Notes: generated from the letters alone by a model not told the origin. Positions 1 to 9,807 are shown, counted from the stretch's first letter. The stretch: 64,000 bases of DNA from Metabacillus rhizolycopersici (GCF_020075705.1 NZ_JAIQUM010000016.1:21294-85293), one strand, 5' to 3'. Numbers and translations are program-made.

Positions 1-1
1 C

Positions 2-487
2 TATGAGCAAACGACTCTCGCAAAAGAACTAACAAAGCTATTAGTCGAAAAGGGAAAAACAATTTCTGCTGCAGAAAGTTTAACAGGCGGTATGTTTTCA
101 GAACAAATCACTGCCTTAGATGGTGCATCACAATTTTTAAAAGGAAGCATTGTTTGTTATACAAATGAGATGAAGGCTCAAGTACTAAATGTCTCAATTG
201 ATACACTCGCTAAATTCGGGGCTGTTAGTGAACAATGTGCAAAGGAAATGGCCGAACAAATACGGAAATTAGCGAAAAGTGATATCGGTATTAGCTTTAC
301 AGGTGTAGCTGGTCCAAAGCCGCATGAGGGACAGCCAGTAGGTACAGTCTTTATCGGTATCGCAACTCAAGGCCATGAAACTCAAGTTTACAAGTTTCAT
401 TTTGCAGGTACACGAAATGGAATTCGGGTTCGAACGGTAAAGTATGGATGCCATTATTTGGTTAAACTATTAACGGAAATAGAATGA
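2..487 (+). CDS. cinA: CinA, C-terminal part (truncated by window edge)
   Basis: This is the 3' end of a competence/damage-inducible CinA protein. The frame is open from base 2 and encodes 161 residues before the stop. The visible part is the CinA C-terminal nicotinamide mononucleotide deamidase-type domain, with the motif AESLTGG near the start and GVAGP in the middle. Family knowledge: CinA recycles NMN to nicotinate mononucleotide, and the gene commonly precedes recA in Bacillus, as here. A terminator follows 55 bases downstream, so most cinA transcripts should stop before recA. The N-terminal MoaB-like domain lies outside the window. Confidence 0.95.
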   Translation, partial: YEQTTLAKELTKLLVEKGKTISAAESLTGGMFSEQITALDGASQFLKGSIVCYTNEMKAQVLNVSIDTLAKFGAVSEQCAKEMAEQIRKLAKSDIGISFTGVAGPKPHEGQPVGTVFIGIATQGHETQVYKFHFAGTRNGIRVRTVKYGCHYLVKLLTEIE

Positions 488-541
488 TATAATGGTCTCT
501 AGTGATAATCTAAAATGATTATATAATTGAGAGACATAGAT

Positions 542-570
542 AGGATCTGATTTTCAGATTCTATTTTTTT
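542..570 (+). terminator. Rho-independent terminator after cinA
   Basis: A 9-bp stem (AGGATCTGA/TCAGATTCT, one G-T pair) with a 3-base loop is followed by ATTTTTTT. It lies between cinA and the recA promoter. Confidence 0.75.
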
Positions 571-722
571 CGCTAATTACGGGAGAGAACATCTCTCTGC
601 TGATGGAAACTTTCAGTTACTAAGTGTAAAAATGTAATTATTTCGCAGATTATTGTATTCATTATTGAATATCCTTCTAATTAAAAAATAAATTTTTCGT
701 TAGATTTTCAAACGAAAACAAT

Positions 723-736
723 CGAATAAATGTTCG
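723..736 (+). promoter_or_regulatory. LexA (SOS) box of recA
   Basis: The sequence CGAATAAATGTTCG matches the Gram-positive LexA consensus CGAACNNNNGTTCG with one mismatch. It sits just upstream of the -35 element of recA. An in-frame ATG at 730 lies inside this operator, which is why that start was rejected in favour of the GTG at 805. Confidence 0.85.
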
Positions 737-744
737 ATTTTTAC

Positions 745-773
745 TTGGCAAACGATAAAAAAAGCTGTATATT
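745..773 (+). promoter_or_regulatory. Sigma-A promoter of recA
   Basis: TTGGCA, a 17-base spacer, then TATATT. The promoter lies directly downstream of the LexA box and about 30 bases before the start codon. Confidence 0.7.
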
Positions 774-804
774 TAGTATAGATTCAATAAAAGGAGGAAA
801 TTTT

Positions 805-1845
805 GTGAGCGATCGTCAAGCTGCCTTAGATATGGCGTTAAAACAAATAGAGAAGCAATTCGGTAAAGGTTCCATAATGAAATTGGGGGAACAAACAGAT
901 AGAAAGATTTTAACATCTCCAAGTGGTTCCCTTGCTCTTGATGCTGCGTTAGGAGTAGGTGGATATCCACGTGGTAGAATTATAGAAATATACGGTCCTG
1001 AAAGCTCAGGTAAAACAACTGTTGCCCTTCATGCAATTGCGGAAGTACAGCAACAAGGAGGTCAAGCTGCTTTTATCGATGCGGAGCACGCACTTGATCC
1101 TGTGTATGCACAAAAGCTAGGCGTAAATATCGATGAATTATTATTATCACAACCTGACACGGGTGAGCAGGCACTTGAAATTGCTGAGGCTCTTGTTCGA
1201 AGTGGAGCTATTGATATCCTTGTTATTGACTCAGTAGCTGCTTTAGTACCGAAGGCGGAAATTGAAGGGGAGATGGGTGATTCTCACGTTGGGCTTCAAG
1301 CTCGTTTAATGTCACAAGCATTACGTAAGCTGTCAGGTGCGATTAATAAATCAAAAACAATTGCCATTTTCATCAACCAAATTCGTGAGAAGATTGGTAT
1401 TATGTTCGGTAATCCTGAAACAACACCAGGTGGACGTGCGTTAAAATTCTATTCGTCTGTTCGTTTAGAGGTTCGTCGTGCAGAAACTCTAAAGCAAGGA
1501 AATGACATGGTCGGTAACAAGACAAAAATTAAAGTTGTCAAAAATAAAGTTGCACCACCGTTCAAAGTAGCTGAAGTAGACATTATGTACGGTGAAGGGA
1601 TCTCTAAAGAGGGTGAGATTATCGATTTAGGCTCAGACATTGATATTGTGCAAAAAAGTGGATCATGGTATTCGTATAATGAAGAGCGTTTAGGCCAAGG
1701 TCGAGAAAATGCGAAACAATACCTAAAAGAAAATCCAGAAATTCGTTTAGAGATTCAAGAGAAAATCCGTAAGCACTATGGCTTGGATGAAGAAGTCATT
1801 GCTCCAGATGAAGATCAAGAAGAACTAAATTTATTAAAGGATTAA
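805..1845 (+). CDS. recA: Recombinase RecA
   Basis: RecA forms the ATP-dependent filament on single-stranded DNA that drives homologous recombination and triggers LexA self-cleavage. I chose the GTG at 805 because AAGGAGG lies just before it and the product (346 residues) then begins [11 protein letters not shown] as in B. subtilis RecA. The upstream ATG at 730 lies within the LexA operator. Walker A is GPESSGKTT at residues 64-72. The DNA-binding loop region and the acidic C-terminal tail are present, and the length is normal for Bacillus. It has its own promoter, LexA box and strong terminator, so it is monocistronic. Confidence 0.98.
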   Translation: MSDRQAALDMALKQIEKQFGKGSIMKLGEQTDRKILTSPSGSLALDAALGVGGYPRGRIIEIYGPESSGKTTVALHAIAEVQQQGGQAAFIDAEHALDPVYAQKLGVNIDELLLSQPDTGEQALEIAEALVRSGAIDILVIDSVAALVPKAEIEGEMGDSHVGLQARLMSQALRKLSGAINKSKTIAIFINQIREKIGIMFGNPETTPGGRALKFYSSVRLEVRRAETLKQGNDMVGNKTKIKVVKNKVAPPFKVAEVDIMYGEGISKEGEIIDLGSDIDIVQKSGSWYSYNEERLGQGRENAKQYLKENPEIRLEIQEKIRKHYGLDEEVIAPDEDQEELNLLKD

Positions 1846-1872
1846 AAAGAGAGGGCAATTGCCCTCTCTTTT
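1845..1872 (+). terminator. Terminator of recA
   Basis: A perfect self-complementary stem built on AGAGAGGGCAATTGCCCTCTCT, flanked by A and T runs, begins at the recA stop codon. Confidence 0.9.
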
Positions 1873-2318
1873 AATCTTCATAAATACATAGCTAGTTTTC
1901 CCATTCTAAACCCCCTCCCTCAAGGTTTGGGAGAAACTAAGGGAGGTAAGTGAAGCAAACTATCCGTAAGATTAAGGTTATTTCCGCTATCAGTCTGTGA
2001 AAATAAAGAAAACTCGCTGAAGGAAATCACAATTTAGAACAGGTTAAAGAACAGTAAATCCCACAGGTATGGCAATTTCGCATTATATATGAAAATAGTT
2101 TTCTTATCATTTCTAATGTAAGAGCTAGAAGATCATCACGAAAAATAGTTAGAATGGGTATAAATAGATCGTATATTTGGATATAATAATTATTATTTTC
2201 ATTATCGATTTAAATAATGTGACATATTTCTACAAAAACTGCATTATTTTTATCAGAATGTAAAGGGTATTGTATCTTTTTATTTGGTAAAGTGCCTATA
2301 ATCGTGATAACGACAGGC
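1873..2318. other. Non-coding stretch between recA and rny
   Basis: No gene is visible. A small inverted repeat (CCTCCCT ... AGGGAGG) lies near 1913-1945. The B. subtilis backbone has pbpX at this position, but no recognisable pbpX coding remains here. Confidence 0.5.
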
Positions 2319-2347
2319 TTGACAAGAAAATTTCACACATTTACAAT
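2319..2347 (+). promoter_or_regulatory. Candidate sigma-A promoter, distal, of rny
   Basis: TTGACA, a 17-base spacer, then TACAAT. If used, it gives a leader of about 215 bases before rny. Confidence 0.55.
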
Positions 2348-2501
2348 TAGGATGTATATTTTACAATTTTGTAAAATGATGATTGAAGCATTTTGAAAGC
2401 AATAATGTTGGTACTTGAAACTGTCTTCCTAAATAAATCCTTTTAAGACTATAAGTTCAACATGAAAACTAAGCTTTGTGCTGTATGTTGACAACTTATA
2501 C

Positions 2502-2530
2502 TTGAACAATGTACATGCCGACACTTTAAT
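2502..2530 (+). promoter_or_regulatory. Candidate sigma-A promoter, proximal, of rny
   Basis: TTGAAC, a 17-base spacer, then TTTAAT, about 35 bases upstream of the rny start codon. It is a weaker match than the distal promoter. Confidence 0.4.
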
Positions 2531-2568
2531 CTAGAAAAAACAAGTTCATAGCAAGAGGAGGTGTATTG

Positions 2569-4131
2569 ATGGACACCGTATCAATTATTATCTCCATTTT
2601 GCTTGGCCTAATCGTCGGTGCAGTTGTTGGCTATTTTGTTCGTAAATCCATTGCCGAAGCGAAAATTGCTGGCGCTAATCATGCAGCGGAACAGATCCTT
2701 GAAGAAGCAAAGCGCGATGCTGAAGCATCGAAAAAAGAAGCGCTTCTTGAAGCAAAGGATGAAATTCACCAGTTGCGAACAGAAGCAGAGCAGGAAGTTC
2801 GTGAGAGACGAAATGAACTTCTGAAACAAGAAAATCGCTTATTACAAAAGGAAGAGAATCTTGATCGTAAGGATGATTCTTTAGAAAAACGTGAAGTTAT
2901 GCTAGAGAAAAAGGAAGATTCTCTGAATGAAAGACAACAGCATATTGAAGAGATGGAAAGCAAAGTGGACGAGATGGTGCGTAAACAGCAAACAGAGCTT
3001 GAACGCATATCTAGCCTGACACGAGATGAAGCAAAGTCAATCATACTTGAGAAGGTTGAAAAAGAGCTCACACATGATACCGCGATTATGATAAAAGAAA
3101 GCGAAAATCGTGCGAAGGAAGAAGCCGACAAGAAGGCTAAAGAAATTCTGTCACTTGCTATTCAACGCTGTGCAGCAGATCATGTAGCTGAAACTACAGT
3201 TTCTGTTGTTAACCTTCCGAATGATGAAATGAAGGGGCGCATTATTGGACGTGAGGGACGAAATATTCGTACTTTGGAAACATTAACGGGTATTGATCTA
3301 ATCATTGATGATACACCTGAAGCAGTTATTTTATCAGGTTTTGATCCAATTCGTAGAGAAACTGCAAGAATTGCGCTTGACAAGCTTGTTCAGGACGGTC
3401 GGATTCATCCGGCACGTATTGAAGAGATGGTTGAGAAGTCACGCCGAGAAGTCGATGAGTATATCCGAGAAACAGGAGAACAGACGACGTTTGAGGTTGG
3501 TATTCATGGTCTACACCCTGACTTAATTAAAATTTTAGGTCGTCTGAAATTCAGAACTAGTTACGGTCAAAATGTATTGAAGCATTCTACAGAGGTTGCT
3601 TACTTAGCAGGACTAATGGCAGCTGAGCTTGGAGAAGACGTGTTATTAGCTAAACGAGCAGGGTTATTGCATGATATTGGTAAAGCAATTGATCATGAAG
3701 TTGAAGGAAGTCACGTTGAAATTGGTGTTGAGCTCGGAACGAAGTATAAAGAGCACCCAGTTGTTATCAACAGTATTGCTTCACATCATGGAGACACTGA
3801 ACCAACGTCAGTCATTGCTGTTATTGTTGCAGCAGCAGATGCATTATCAGCTGCAAGACCTGGTGCACGTAGTGAAACACTTGAAAATTACATTCGCCGC
3901 CTAGAGAAGCTCGAGGAGATCTCAGAATCTTATGAAGGTGTTGAGAAGTCGTTTGCCATTCAAGCAGGTCGTGAAGTACGAATCATGGTTAAACCTGATA
4001 GTATAGACGATTTACAAGCACATCGCTTGGCAAGAGACATCCGAAAGAGAATTGAAGAGGAACTCGATTATCCTGGTCATATTAAAGTAACTGTTATTCG
4101 TGAAACAAGAGCAGTTGAATATGCAAAATAA
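2569..4131 (+). CDS. rny: Ribonuclease Y
   Basis: RNase Y is the membrane-anchored endoribonuclease that initiates mRNA decay in Bacillus. The start is the ATG at 2569, 5 bases after AGGAGGTG; the TTG at 2566 lies too close to that site. The product has 520 residues, the usual length. It has one N-terminal transmembrane helix (about residues 4-24), a long charged coiled coil (about 30-200), a KH RNA-binding domain with [10 protein letters not shown] (about 222-232), and a metal-dependent HD domain with HDIGKAID. RicA, encoded at 23.1 kb, belongs to the complex that modulates this enzyme in B. subtilis. Confidence 0.97.
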   Translation: MDTVSIIISILLGLIVGAVVGYFVRKSIAEAKIAGANHAAEQILEEAKRDAEASKKEALLEAKDEIHQLRTEAEQEVRERRNELLKQENRLLQKEENLDRKDDSLEKREVMLEKKEDSLNERQQHIEEMESKVDEMVRKQQTELERISSLTRDEAKSIILEKVEKELTHDTAIMIKESENRAKEEADKKAKEILSLAIQRCAADHVAETTVSVVNLPNDEMKGRIIGREGRNIRTLETLTGIDLIIDDTPEAVILSGFDPIRRETARIALDKLVQDGRIHPARIEEMVEKSRREVDEYIRETGEQTTFEVGIHGLHPDLIKILGRLKFRTSYGQNVLKHSTEVAYLAGLMAAELGEDVLLAKRAGLLHDIGKAIDHEVEGSHVEIGVELGTKYKEHPVVINSIASHHGDTEPTSVIAVIVAAADALSAARPGARSETLENYIRRLEKLEEISESYEGVEKSFAIQAGREVRIMVKPDSIDDLQAHRLARDIRKRIEEELDYPGHIKVTVIRETRAVEYAK

Positions 4132-4162
4132 AGTGGTGCAGAAATGCGCCACTTTATTTTTT
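4127..4162 (+). terminator. Terminator of rny
   Basis: A 14-bp stem with a GAAA tetraloop (AATAAAGTGGTGCA / TGCGCCACTTTATT) and a T run overlaps the rny stop codon. Confidence 0.9.
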
Positions 4163-4265
4163 GTGAGATTTATGCAAAACTATATAGAAGAAATATAAAA
4201 CCTATTGTGAAATGGTTTTATAAAGGTCAAGTTAAAAGATTATGTAAAATAGAGGGGCTTCAATT

Positions 4266-5060
4266 ATGAAAATTTTGTTCGTCGGAGATGTATTTGGTTC
4301 ATCAGGTCGAGATATGGTGAAAGAGTATTTACCAAAGTTAAAAACAAAATATAATCCACATGTTGTCATTATAAATGGAGAAAATGCGGCACATGGTAAA
4401 GGAATTACTGAGAAAATTTATCAACAATTTATTGAAAGTGGCGCACATGTCATAACGATGGGGAATCATACGTGGGATAACCGTGAAATTTTTGATTTTG
4501 TTGATCGTGCTCACAAAATGATCCGTCCAGCTAATTTCCCTGAAGGTAATCCAGGTAAGGGGATGACTTTTGTTCAAGTCGGGGGAAAAGAGGTAGCGGT
4601 TATTAATTTACAAGGTCGAGTTTTTCTTCCACCATCAGATTGTCCTTTTAAGAAAGCTGATGAACTAGTAGCAGAGGCGAAAAAACGGACACCGATTATT
4701 TTTGTTGATTTTCACGCAGAGGCAACGAGTGAAAAGCAAGCAATGGGATGGTACTTAGACGGGAAAGTATCCGCAGTTGTTGGGACACATACACATGTCC
4801 AAACGGCAGACGAACACATTTTACATGAAGGAACTGCCTATATTACTGATGTCGGTATGACAGGACCTTACGATGGCATATTAGGTGTAAATCGAGAAAT
4901 GATTTTGAAACGATTTTTGACAAATTTACCTGTTCGATTTGATGTCGCAGAAGGACGCACACAATTAAGTGCTGTTGTTGTAGAAATTGATGATAAATCA
5001 GGAAAATCAAAGAAAATTGAGAGAGTTTTAATTAACGATGATCATATGTTTTTTGAATAA
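4266..5060 (+). CDS. ymdB: YmdB-type metallophosphodiesterase (264 aa)
   Basis: This is a calcineurin-like phosphoesterase acting on cyclic nucleotides. In B. subtilis YmdB influences biofilm formation and late adaptive gene expression. The metal-binding motifs of the family are all visible: GDVFGSSGR near the start, NGENAAHGKG, MGNHTWDN, DFHAEATSEK and GTHTHVQTAD. Length and position between rny and spoVS match B. subtilis. AGAGGGG precedes the ATG. An rny terminator lies upstream, so it probably has its own weak promoter in the 100-base gap. Confidence 0.95.
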   Translation: MKILFVGDVFGSSGRDMVKEYLPKLKTKYNPHVVIINGENAAHGKGITEKIYQQFIESGAHVITMGNHTWDNREIFDFVDRAHKMIRPANFPEGNPGKGMTFVQVGGKEVAVINLQGRVFLPPSDCPFKKADELVAEAKKRTPIIFVDFHAEATSEKQAMGWYLDGKVSAVVGTHTHVQTADEHILHEGTAYITDVGMTGPYDGILGVNREMILKRFLTNLPVRFDVAEGRTQLSAVVVEIDDKSGKSKKIERVLINDDHMFFE

Positions 5061-5149
5061 AAACATATTGTAATAATATTTTGTTATTTCGATTAAATGA
5101 CAAAATAGTCTGAATAAGTATAGAATTTTTAGAAAAGATGTGCGAACAA

Positions 5150-5177
5150 GCAGGAATACTTTCCATTTCTAGTGAAT
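5150..5177 (+). promoter_or_regulatory. Sigma-H-type promoter of spoVS
   Basis: GCAGGAATA, exactly 14 bases, then TGAAT. This fits the B. subtilis sigma-H pattern RWAGGANNT-N14-HGAAT with two -35 mismatches. spoVS belongs to the sigma-H regulon in B. subtilis. Confidence 0.65.
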
Positions 5178-5305
5178 ATAGTATCATTGGATGATGAGCT
5201 AATACTGTTTAAAATGGGAAAGAGGGGATCCCTTTTAAACAAAATATGCCTATGATGTTCTAATGAACACTCAAGAATTCATTGAAAAATAAGGGGGAAC
5301 TAGAA

Positions 5306-5566
5306 ATGGATATATTAAAAGTTTCAGCAAAGTCTAATCCTAATTCAGTCGCTGGTGCATTAGCTGGTGTCTTAAGAGAGCGAGGAAATGCTGAGATCCA
5401 AGCAATTGGTGCTGGAGCACTTAATCAAGCTGTTAAGGCTGTAGCGATTGCTAGGGGCTTTGTAGCGCCAAGCGGCGTAGATTTAATTTGTATACCTGCG
5501 TTTACTGATATTCAAATAGATGGCGAGGAGCGTACAGCGATTAAATTAATCGTTGAGCCACGATAA
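5306..5566 (+). CDS. spoVS: Stage V sporulation protein S
   Basis: SpoVS is a small Alba-like protein needed for progression of sporulation, with effects on septation and spore coat assembly. I chose the ATG at 5306 because AAGGGGGAA lies just upstream and the 86-residue product then starts like B. subtilis SpoVS (MDILKVSAKSNPNSVAG). The upstream in-frame ATG at 5282 has no ribosome site. The sequence is almost invariant in the family, including the segment IAFTD-like IPAFTDIQIDGEERTAI. It has its own sigma-H-type promoter and terminator. Confidence 0.98.
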   Translation: MDILKVSAKSNPNSVAGALAGVLRERGNAEIQAIGAGALNQAVKAVAIARGFVAPSGVDLICIPAFTDIQIDGEERTAIKLIVEPR

Positions 5567-5602
5567 TTGATACATTTAGAAATGAAAATCATATTTTAGT
5601 AA

Positions 5603-5639
5603 AAGGGTTTGACTCAAACGTTGAGTCAAACCCTTGTTT
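5603..5639 (+). terminator. Stem-loop terminator after spoVS
   Basis: A perfect 15-bp stem (AAGGGTTTGACTCAA and its complement) with loop ACG. The T tail (GTTTC) is weak. Confidence 0.75.
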
Positions 5640-5790
5640 CGTCATTGATGGAAAGGGGATGGAATACACCTACTGTGTTGATCCATCTAAACCAGTTTGA
5701 AAAAAGACAAGTCTAGGTAAAGAAAATGGTGTTGAAGGAACAGAAGAGAAGATATAAGAATGTAGAGTTTTGAAGGGAGTAAATTGAAAA

Positions 5791-6714
5791 ATGAGGGTGT
5801 TTGATGCGCATTGTGATATGCTTTACAAGCTTTGGAGAGATCCAAGTATTGATGTCTATGAAGATCCAAGCCTCCATGTGTCAATATCAAAATTGAAAGC
5901 AATGAACAAGCCAATTCAATGTTTTGCTATTTTTGTACCTAATGATGTTCCGTTTGTAAATAGACTAGCAGTCGCACATGCGCAAATAAATCTATTTTAT
6001 CAGAAGGTTTTAAAAAAATATCCAGAAGTAAAATTAATAAAAACGAAATCAGATTTACTGAACTTAGCTAAAAACGAAATCGGTGCAATCTTAACTCTTG
6101 AAGGCTGTGATGCCATCGGGGATCAGCTTGAACATTTAGAGATCCTTTATCAGTTAGGAGTTCGCTCGGTTGGGCTAACATGGAATTTTGCAAATCTTGT
6201 TGCAGATGGCGCACATGAAAAACGAAATGGTGGACTGACAAACTTCGGGAGGGAGGTCGTACACTATTTAAATGATCAAAGACTATGGACGGATTTATCC
6301 CATGCAAGTGAAAGAAGCTTTTGGGAGGCTCTTGATCTAGCTGAATATCCAATTGCTTCACATTCCAATGCACATAAGCTATGTGCTCATGTCCGTAATT
6401 TAAAGGATGAACAAATTGTTGCATTATTTAAGAAAAAAGGAATAATTGGTGTAACATTTGTCCCTTTTTTTACTACAAATAGTCAAGGACCTAAAATGTC
6501 TGATGTTTTAAAACATGTTGATTATCTTTGCGCTCTAGGTGGGGAAAATAATATCGGATTTGGTTCAGATTTTGACGGAATTGATGAAACGATACCGGGT
6601 CTTAACGAGTATTCATGTTACTACGACTTTGTTAATCAACTTTTAAATTATTACCCCCAAAGAGTAGTTAAAAAGTTTGTCTACCAAAATTTTATTGATC
6701 ATCTTTCCTACTGA
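5791..6714 (+). CDS. Membrane dipeptidase family (M19) peptidase
   Basis: A zinc-dependent dipeptidase of the renal dipeptidase family, 307 residues. The N-terminal metal motif DAHCDM (HxD) is at residues 5-10. Further family signatures are EGCD (bridging glutamate, about residue 100), the block VGLTWNFANLVADG, SHSNAH (about residue 189), and GFGSDFDGI near the end. The ATG follows AAGGGAG by 11 bases. Family members cleave L,D- or D-containing dipeptides. The substrate here is not known. In other Bacillaceae a similar gene follows spoVS and precedes the oxidoreductase pair. Confidence 0.9.
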   Translation: MRVFDAHCDMLYKLWRDPSIDVYEDPSLHVSISKLKAMNKPIQCFAIFVPNDVPFVNRLAVAHAQINLFYQKVLKKYPEVKLIKTKSDLLNLAKNEIGAILTLEGCDAIGDQLEHLEILYQLGVRSVGLTWNFANLVADGAHEKRNGGLTNFGREVVHYLNDQRLWTDLSHASERSFWEALDLAEYPIASHSNAHKLCAHVRNLKDEQIVALFKKKGIIGVTFVPFFTTNSQGPKMSDVLKHVDYLCALGGENNIGFGSDFDGIDETIPGLNEYSCYYDFVNQLLNYYPQRVVKKFVYQNFIDHLSY

Positions 6715-6747
6715 TTCAGAGGAATTACGTTCATCAATTCATTTATA

Positions 6748-6798
6748 AAAGGGAATAAAAAAAAGTTGGGATAAACTCTTGTTTTTTTATTCCTTTCA
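6748..6798 (+). terminator. Long AT-rich inverted repeat after the dipeptidase gene
   Basis: Arms of about 18 bases (AAAGGGAATAAAAAAAAG and its near complement) surround a 12-base loop 33 bases after the stop codon. T runs lie inside the 3' arm. Confidence 0.6.
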
Positions 6799-6982
6799 GT
6801 CTAAAATTGAAGGCGTTTAGGGAATAAAAAACATTTTAATTCCTTAAATTAATTTTCAATTCTTATTCATTGGTCAAGATATCAACAACATGATTAAATG
6901 AAATTGGTATTAATAGACTTTGAGAAGAATAGAAATAAAAATCAAAAGATTATTAAAACATTGCTAGGTAATAGTAATTATT

Positions 6983-7105
6983 TTATCCCGCATTATTGGG
7001 TCGTAATCACCCCAACTCTCTTTTCGTGAATCATGGCAGCGAAGAAGGGGGATCCGCCCTTTTAAAAGCGAATGTAAGACTTGCTAGCACATTAGGATGG
7101 GATAA
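6983..7105. repeat. TTATCCC...GGGATAA palindromic repeat, copy 1 (long form)
   Basis: The element begins TTATCCCG and ends ATGGGATAA, so its termini are inverted repeats. Its interior is longer than in the other copies and shares CAACTCTCTTTT-like text with the copy at 31060. It lies just upstream of korA. Nothing else is visible in the 467 bases between the dipeptidase and korA genes. Confidence 0.6.
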
Positions 7106-7181
7106 AGATAACCATCACTGACGGAATTGTCGCTTTATTAAATTGAAAATTATTTTGTATTTATTCAAAGGGGTGTTACAC

Positions 7182-8918
7182 ATGATAAGTCAACTTTCTT
7201 GGAAGGTTGGGGGACAGCAAGGAGAAGGTATTGAAAGTACAGGTGAGGTTTTCTCTATCGCCTTAAACCGACTTGGCTATTATTTATACGGTTATCGCCA
7301 CTTTTCGTCACGAATCAAAGGTGGTCACACAAACAATAAAATTCGTGTTAGCACAACACAAATTCGGTCAATTTCAGACGATCTTGATATATTAGTAGCT
7401 TTTGACCAAGAGACAATCGATGTGAATGTCCACGAGCTACGTAGTGGGGGGATTGTACTCGCTGATGCAAAATTCAATCCAACGATTTCCACTGAATCAA
7501 ATGTAACACTTTATCCTGTTCCATTTACTGAAATTGCAACTGAATTAGGTACTTCCTTAATGAAAAATATGGTTGCGATTGGTGCAACAAGTGCCATTCT
7601 TAATTTAGATCCAGCACTGTATCACGAAGTTGTAAATGATACATATGGGCGTAAAGGTGAAAAGATTGTTTTGAAGAACTTGGAAGCGATTTCAGCAGGG
7701 GCGAATTATTTAAAAAATGAGTTAGGCTTTGATCGTCAAGATATGTATCTTGATAAAGTCGATGCACAAAAACGGATGTTCATGATTGGGAATGATGCGA
7801 TTGCATTAGGTGCACTCGCTGGAGGCTCACGATTTATGGCTGCATATCCAATTACACCAGCATCTGAAATTATGGAATACTTAATCGAGAAACTGCCTAA
7901 ATTCGGTGGTGCCGTTATCCAAACAGAAGATGAAATTGCTGCCTGTACAATGGCAATCGGTGCAAACTATGCAGGTGCACGTACATTTACAGCTTCTGCT
8001 GGTCCTGGGCTATCGTTGATGATGGAAGCAATTGGTCTATCTGGAATGACGGAACAACCTCTTGTTATCGTTGACACACAACGCGGAGGCCCCAGCACAG
8101 GATTACCGACAAAACAAGAGCAATCAGATTTAATGGCAATGATCTATGGTACCCATGGTGAAATTCCAAAAGTCGTGATGGCTCCAAGCACAGTTCAAGA
8201 AGCGTTCTATGATACTATTGAGGCATTTAATCTAGCTGAGGAATATCAATGTCCTGTTGTTCTATTAACAGACTTACAGCTTTCGCTAGGAAAACAAACC
8301 GTTGAACCTTTAGATTATAGTAAAATCGAAATTCGCCGTGGTAAGCTTCAAACAGAAGAATTACCAGAGCTTGAGAATAAAGGATATTTTAAACGTTATG
8401 AAGTAACAGAAGATGGAATATCACCACGTGTTATTCCTGGAATGAAAAATGGAATACACCATGTTACAGGTGTAGAGCATGATGAAATAGGGAGACCATC
8501 AGAAGCATCAGGGAATCGTCTTGAACAAATGGACAAACGTTTAAGAAAATTGAGCAATATTCAATTTAAAAACCCCATTCATAAAAATATGCAACATGAA
8601 AATCCTGATGTACTACTTGTAGGTTACAGTTCAACAAGAGGTACGATTGAAGAAGCAATGGAACGATTAGAAGCAGAAGGAATAAAGGTAAACCATGCAC
8701 AAATTCGTCTTATTCATCCATTCCCAACTGCAGAGATGCAACCACTAGTCGATGCGGCTAAAAAGGTCATTGTCGTTGAAAACAATGCAACAGGGCAACT
8801 TGCGAATCTATTAAAGATGAATATTGGGCATGCAAAAAAGATTTCATCTTTATTAAAATATGATGGCAATCCTTTCCTACCTTATGAAATTCATACGAAA
8901 AGCAAGGAGTTGATCTAA
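7182..8918 (+). CDS. korA: 2-oxoacid:ferredoxin oxidoreductase, alpha subunit (fused gamma domain)
   Basis: This subunit takes part in the CoA-dependent oxidative decarboxylation of a 2-oxoacid, probably 2-oxoglutarate, with ferredoxin as electron acceptor. The start is the ATG at 7182, 6 bases after AAAGGGGTG; the TTG at 7143 lacks such a site. The 578-residue product begins with the gamma domain (GGQQGEGIESTGE, residues 10-22). The pyrimidine-binding alpha domain follows from about 200 (MAAYPITPASEIMEY, TEDEIAACTMAIGA), and then a C-terminal transketolase-like domain. It overlaps translationally with korB. Exact 2-oxoacid preference cannot be read from sequence. Confidence 0.92.
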   Translation: MISQLSWKVGGQQGEGIESTGEVFSIALNRLGYYLYGYRHFSSRIKGGHTNNKIRVSTTQIRSISDDLDILVAFDQETIDVNVHELRSGGIVLADAKFNPTISTESNVTLYPVPFTEIATELGTSLMKNMVAIGATSAILNLDPALYHEVVNDTYGRKGEKIVLKNLEAISAGANYLKNELGFDRQDMYLDKVDAQKRMFMIGNDAIALGALAGGSRFMAAYPITPASEIMEYLIEKLPKFGGAVIQTEDEIAACTMAIGANYAGARTFTASAGPGLSLMMEAIGLSGMTEQPLVIVDTQRGGPSTGLPTKQEQSDLMAMIYGTHGEIPKVVMAPSTVQEAFYDTIEAFNLAEEYQCPVVLLTDLQLSLGKQTVEPLDYSKIEIRRGKLQTEELPELENKGYFKRYEVTEDGISPRVIPGMKNGIHHVTGVEHDEIGRPSEASGNRLEQMDKRLRKLSNIQFKNPIHKNMQHENPDVLLVGYSSTRGTIEEAMERLEAEGIKVNHAQIRLIHPFPTAEMQPLVDAAKKVIVVENNATGQLANLLKMNIGHAKKISSLLKYDGNPFLPYEIHTKSKELI

Positions 8919-8919
8919 C

Positions 8920-9789
8920 ATGGCAACTACGTTCAAAGATTTCCGAAATAATGTAAAGCCAAACTGGTGTCCCGGCTGTGGTGATTTCTCTGTTCAAGCT
9001 GCAATCCAACGTGCGGCAGCAAATGTAGGATTAGAACCAGATCAGCTGGCTGTTGTAGCAGGTATTGGCTGTTCTGGCCGGATAGCAGGCTACATTAATT
9101 CCTATGGTTTCCACGGTATCCACGGTCGTTCTTTGCCAATCGCACAAGGTGTGAAAATGGCAAACCGCGATTTAACCGTGATTGCGTCAGGTGGAGATGG
9201 CGACGGCTTTGCAATCGGAATGGGCCATACTATCCATGCGATTCGTCGTAACATCGACATCACGTATATCGTCATGGATAATCAAATTTATGGTTTAACA
9301 AAAGGGCAAACGTCACCTCGGAGTGAGGCAGGTTTTGTGACAAAAAGTACACCGAATGGTTCAATTGAATCTTCATTATCGGTAATGGAGATGGCGTTAA
9401 CAGCTGGAGCAACATTTGTCGCACAAAGTTTTTCAACAGATCTTAAAGAGTTGACGGCATTAATTGAAGCAGGAATTGATCATAAAGGCTTCTCATTTAT
9501 CAATGTATTTAGTCCATGTGTTACATATAACAAGGTAAATACATATGATTGGTTTAAAGAAAACTTAACCAAGCTAGGCAATGTAGAAGGTTATGATGCA
9601 AACAGTAGAGAGATGGCAATGCAAACACTGATGGAGCATAATGGCTTAGTCACTGGGTTAATTTATCAAAATACCGAGAAAAAATCATACCAAGAATCGA
9701 TCAATGGCTACAGCGAAACGCCGCTATCAGCAGCTGAATTATCAATTGATGAAGAAGAGTTTACTAAATTAGTACAAGAATTTATGTAA
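8920..9789 (+). CDS. korB: 2-oxoacid:ferredoxin oxidoreductase, beta subunit
   Basis: This is the thiamine-pyrophosphate-binding beta subunit that pairs with the upstream alpha subunit. It has 289 residues. The PNWCPGCGDF motif is near residue 14, and a second cysteine follows in GIGCSGR. The TPP/magnesium motif GGDGDGFAIGMGH is near residue 88, and VMDNQIYGLTKGQ follows. Its ATG is one base after the korA stop and its ribosome site (AAGGAG) lies inside korA, so the two are translationally coupled. There is no 4Fe-4S ferredoxin subunit gene next to it. Confidence 0.95.
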   Translation: MATTFKDFRNNVKPNWCPGCGDFSVQAAIQRAAANVGLEPDQLAVVAGIGCSGRIAGYINSYGFHGIHGRSLPIAQGVKMANRDLTVIASGGDGDGFAIGMGHTIHAIRRNIDITYIVMDNQIYGLTKGQTSPRSEAGFVTKSTPNGSIESSLSVMEMALTAGATFVAQSFSTDLKELTALIEAGIDHKGFSFINVFSPCVTYNKVNTYDWFKENLTKLGNVEGYDANSREMAMQTLMEHNGLVTGLIYQNTEKKSYQESINGYSETPLSAAELSIDEEEFTKLVQEFM

Positions 9790-9807
9790 TAGAAACGTAG
9801 ACACGTA

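Noticed and set aside
730..804. N-terminal extension of RecA from the ATG at 730
   Set aside because: That ATG lies inside the LexA box and before the promoter. The GTG at 805 has a perfect ribosome site and the family N-terminus.
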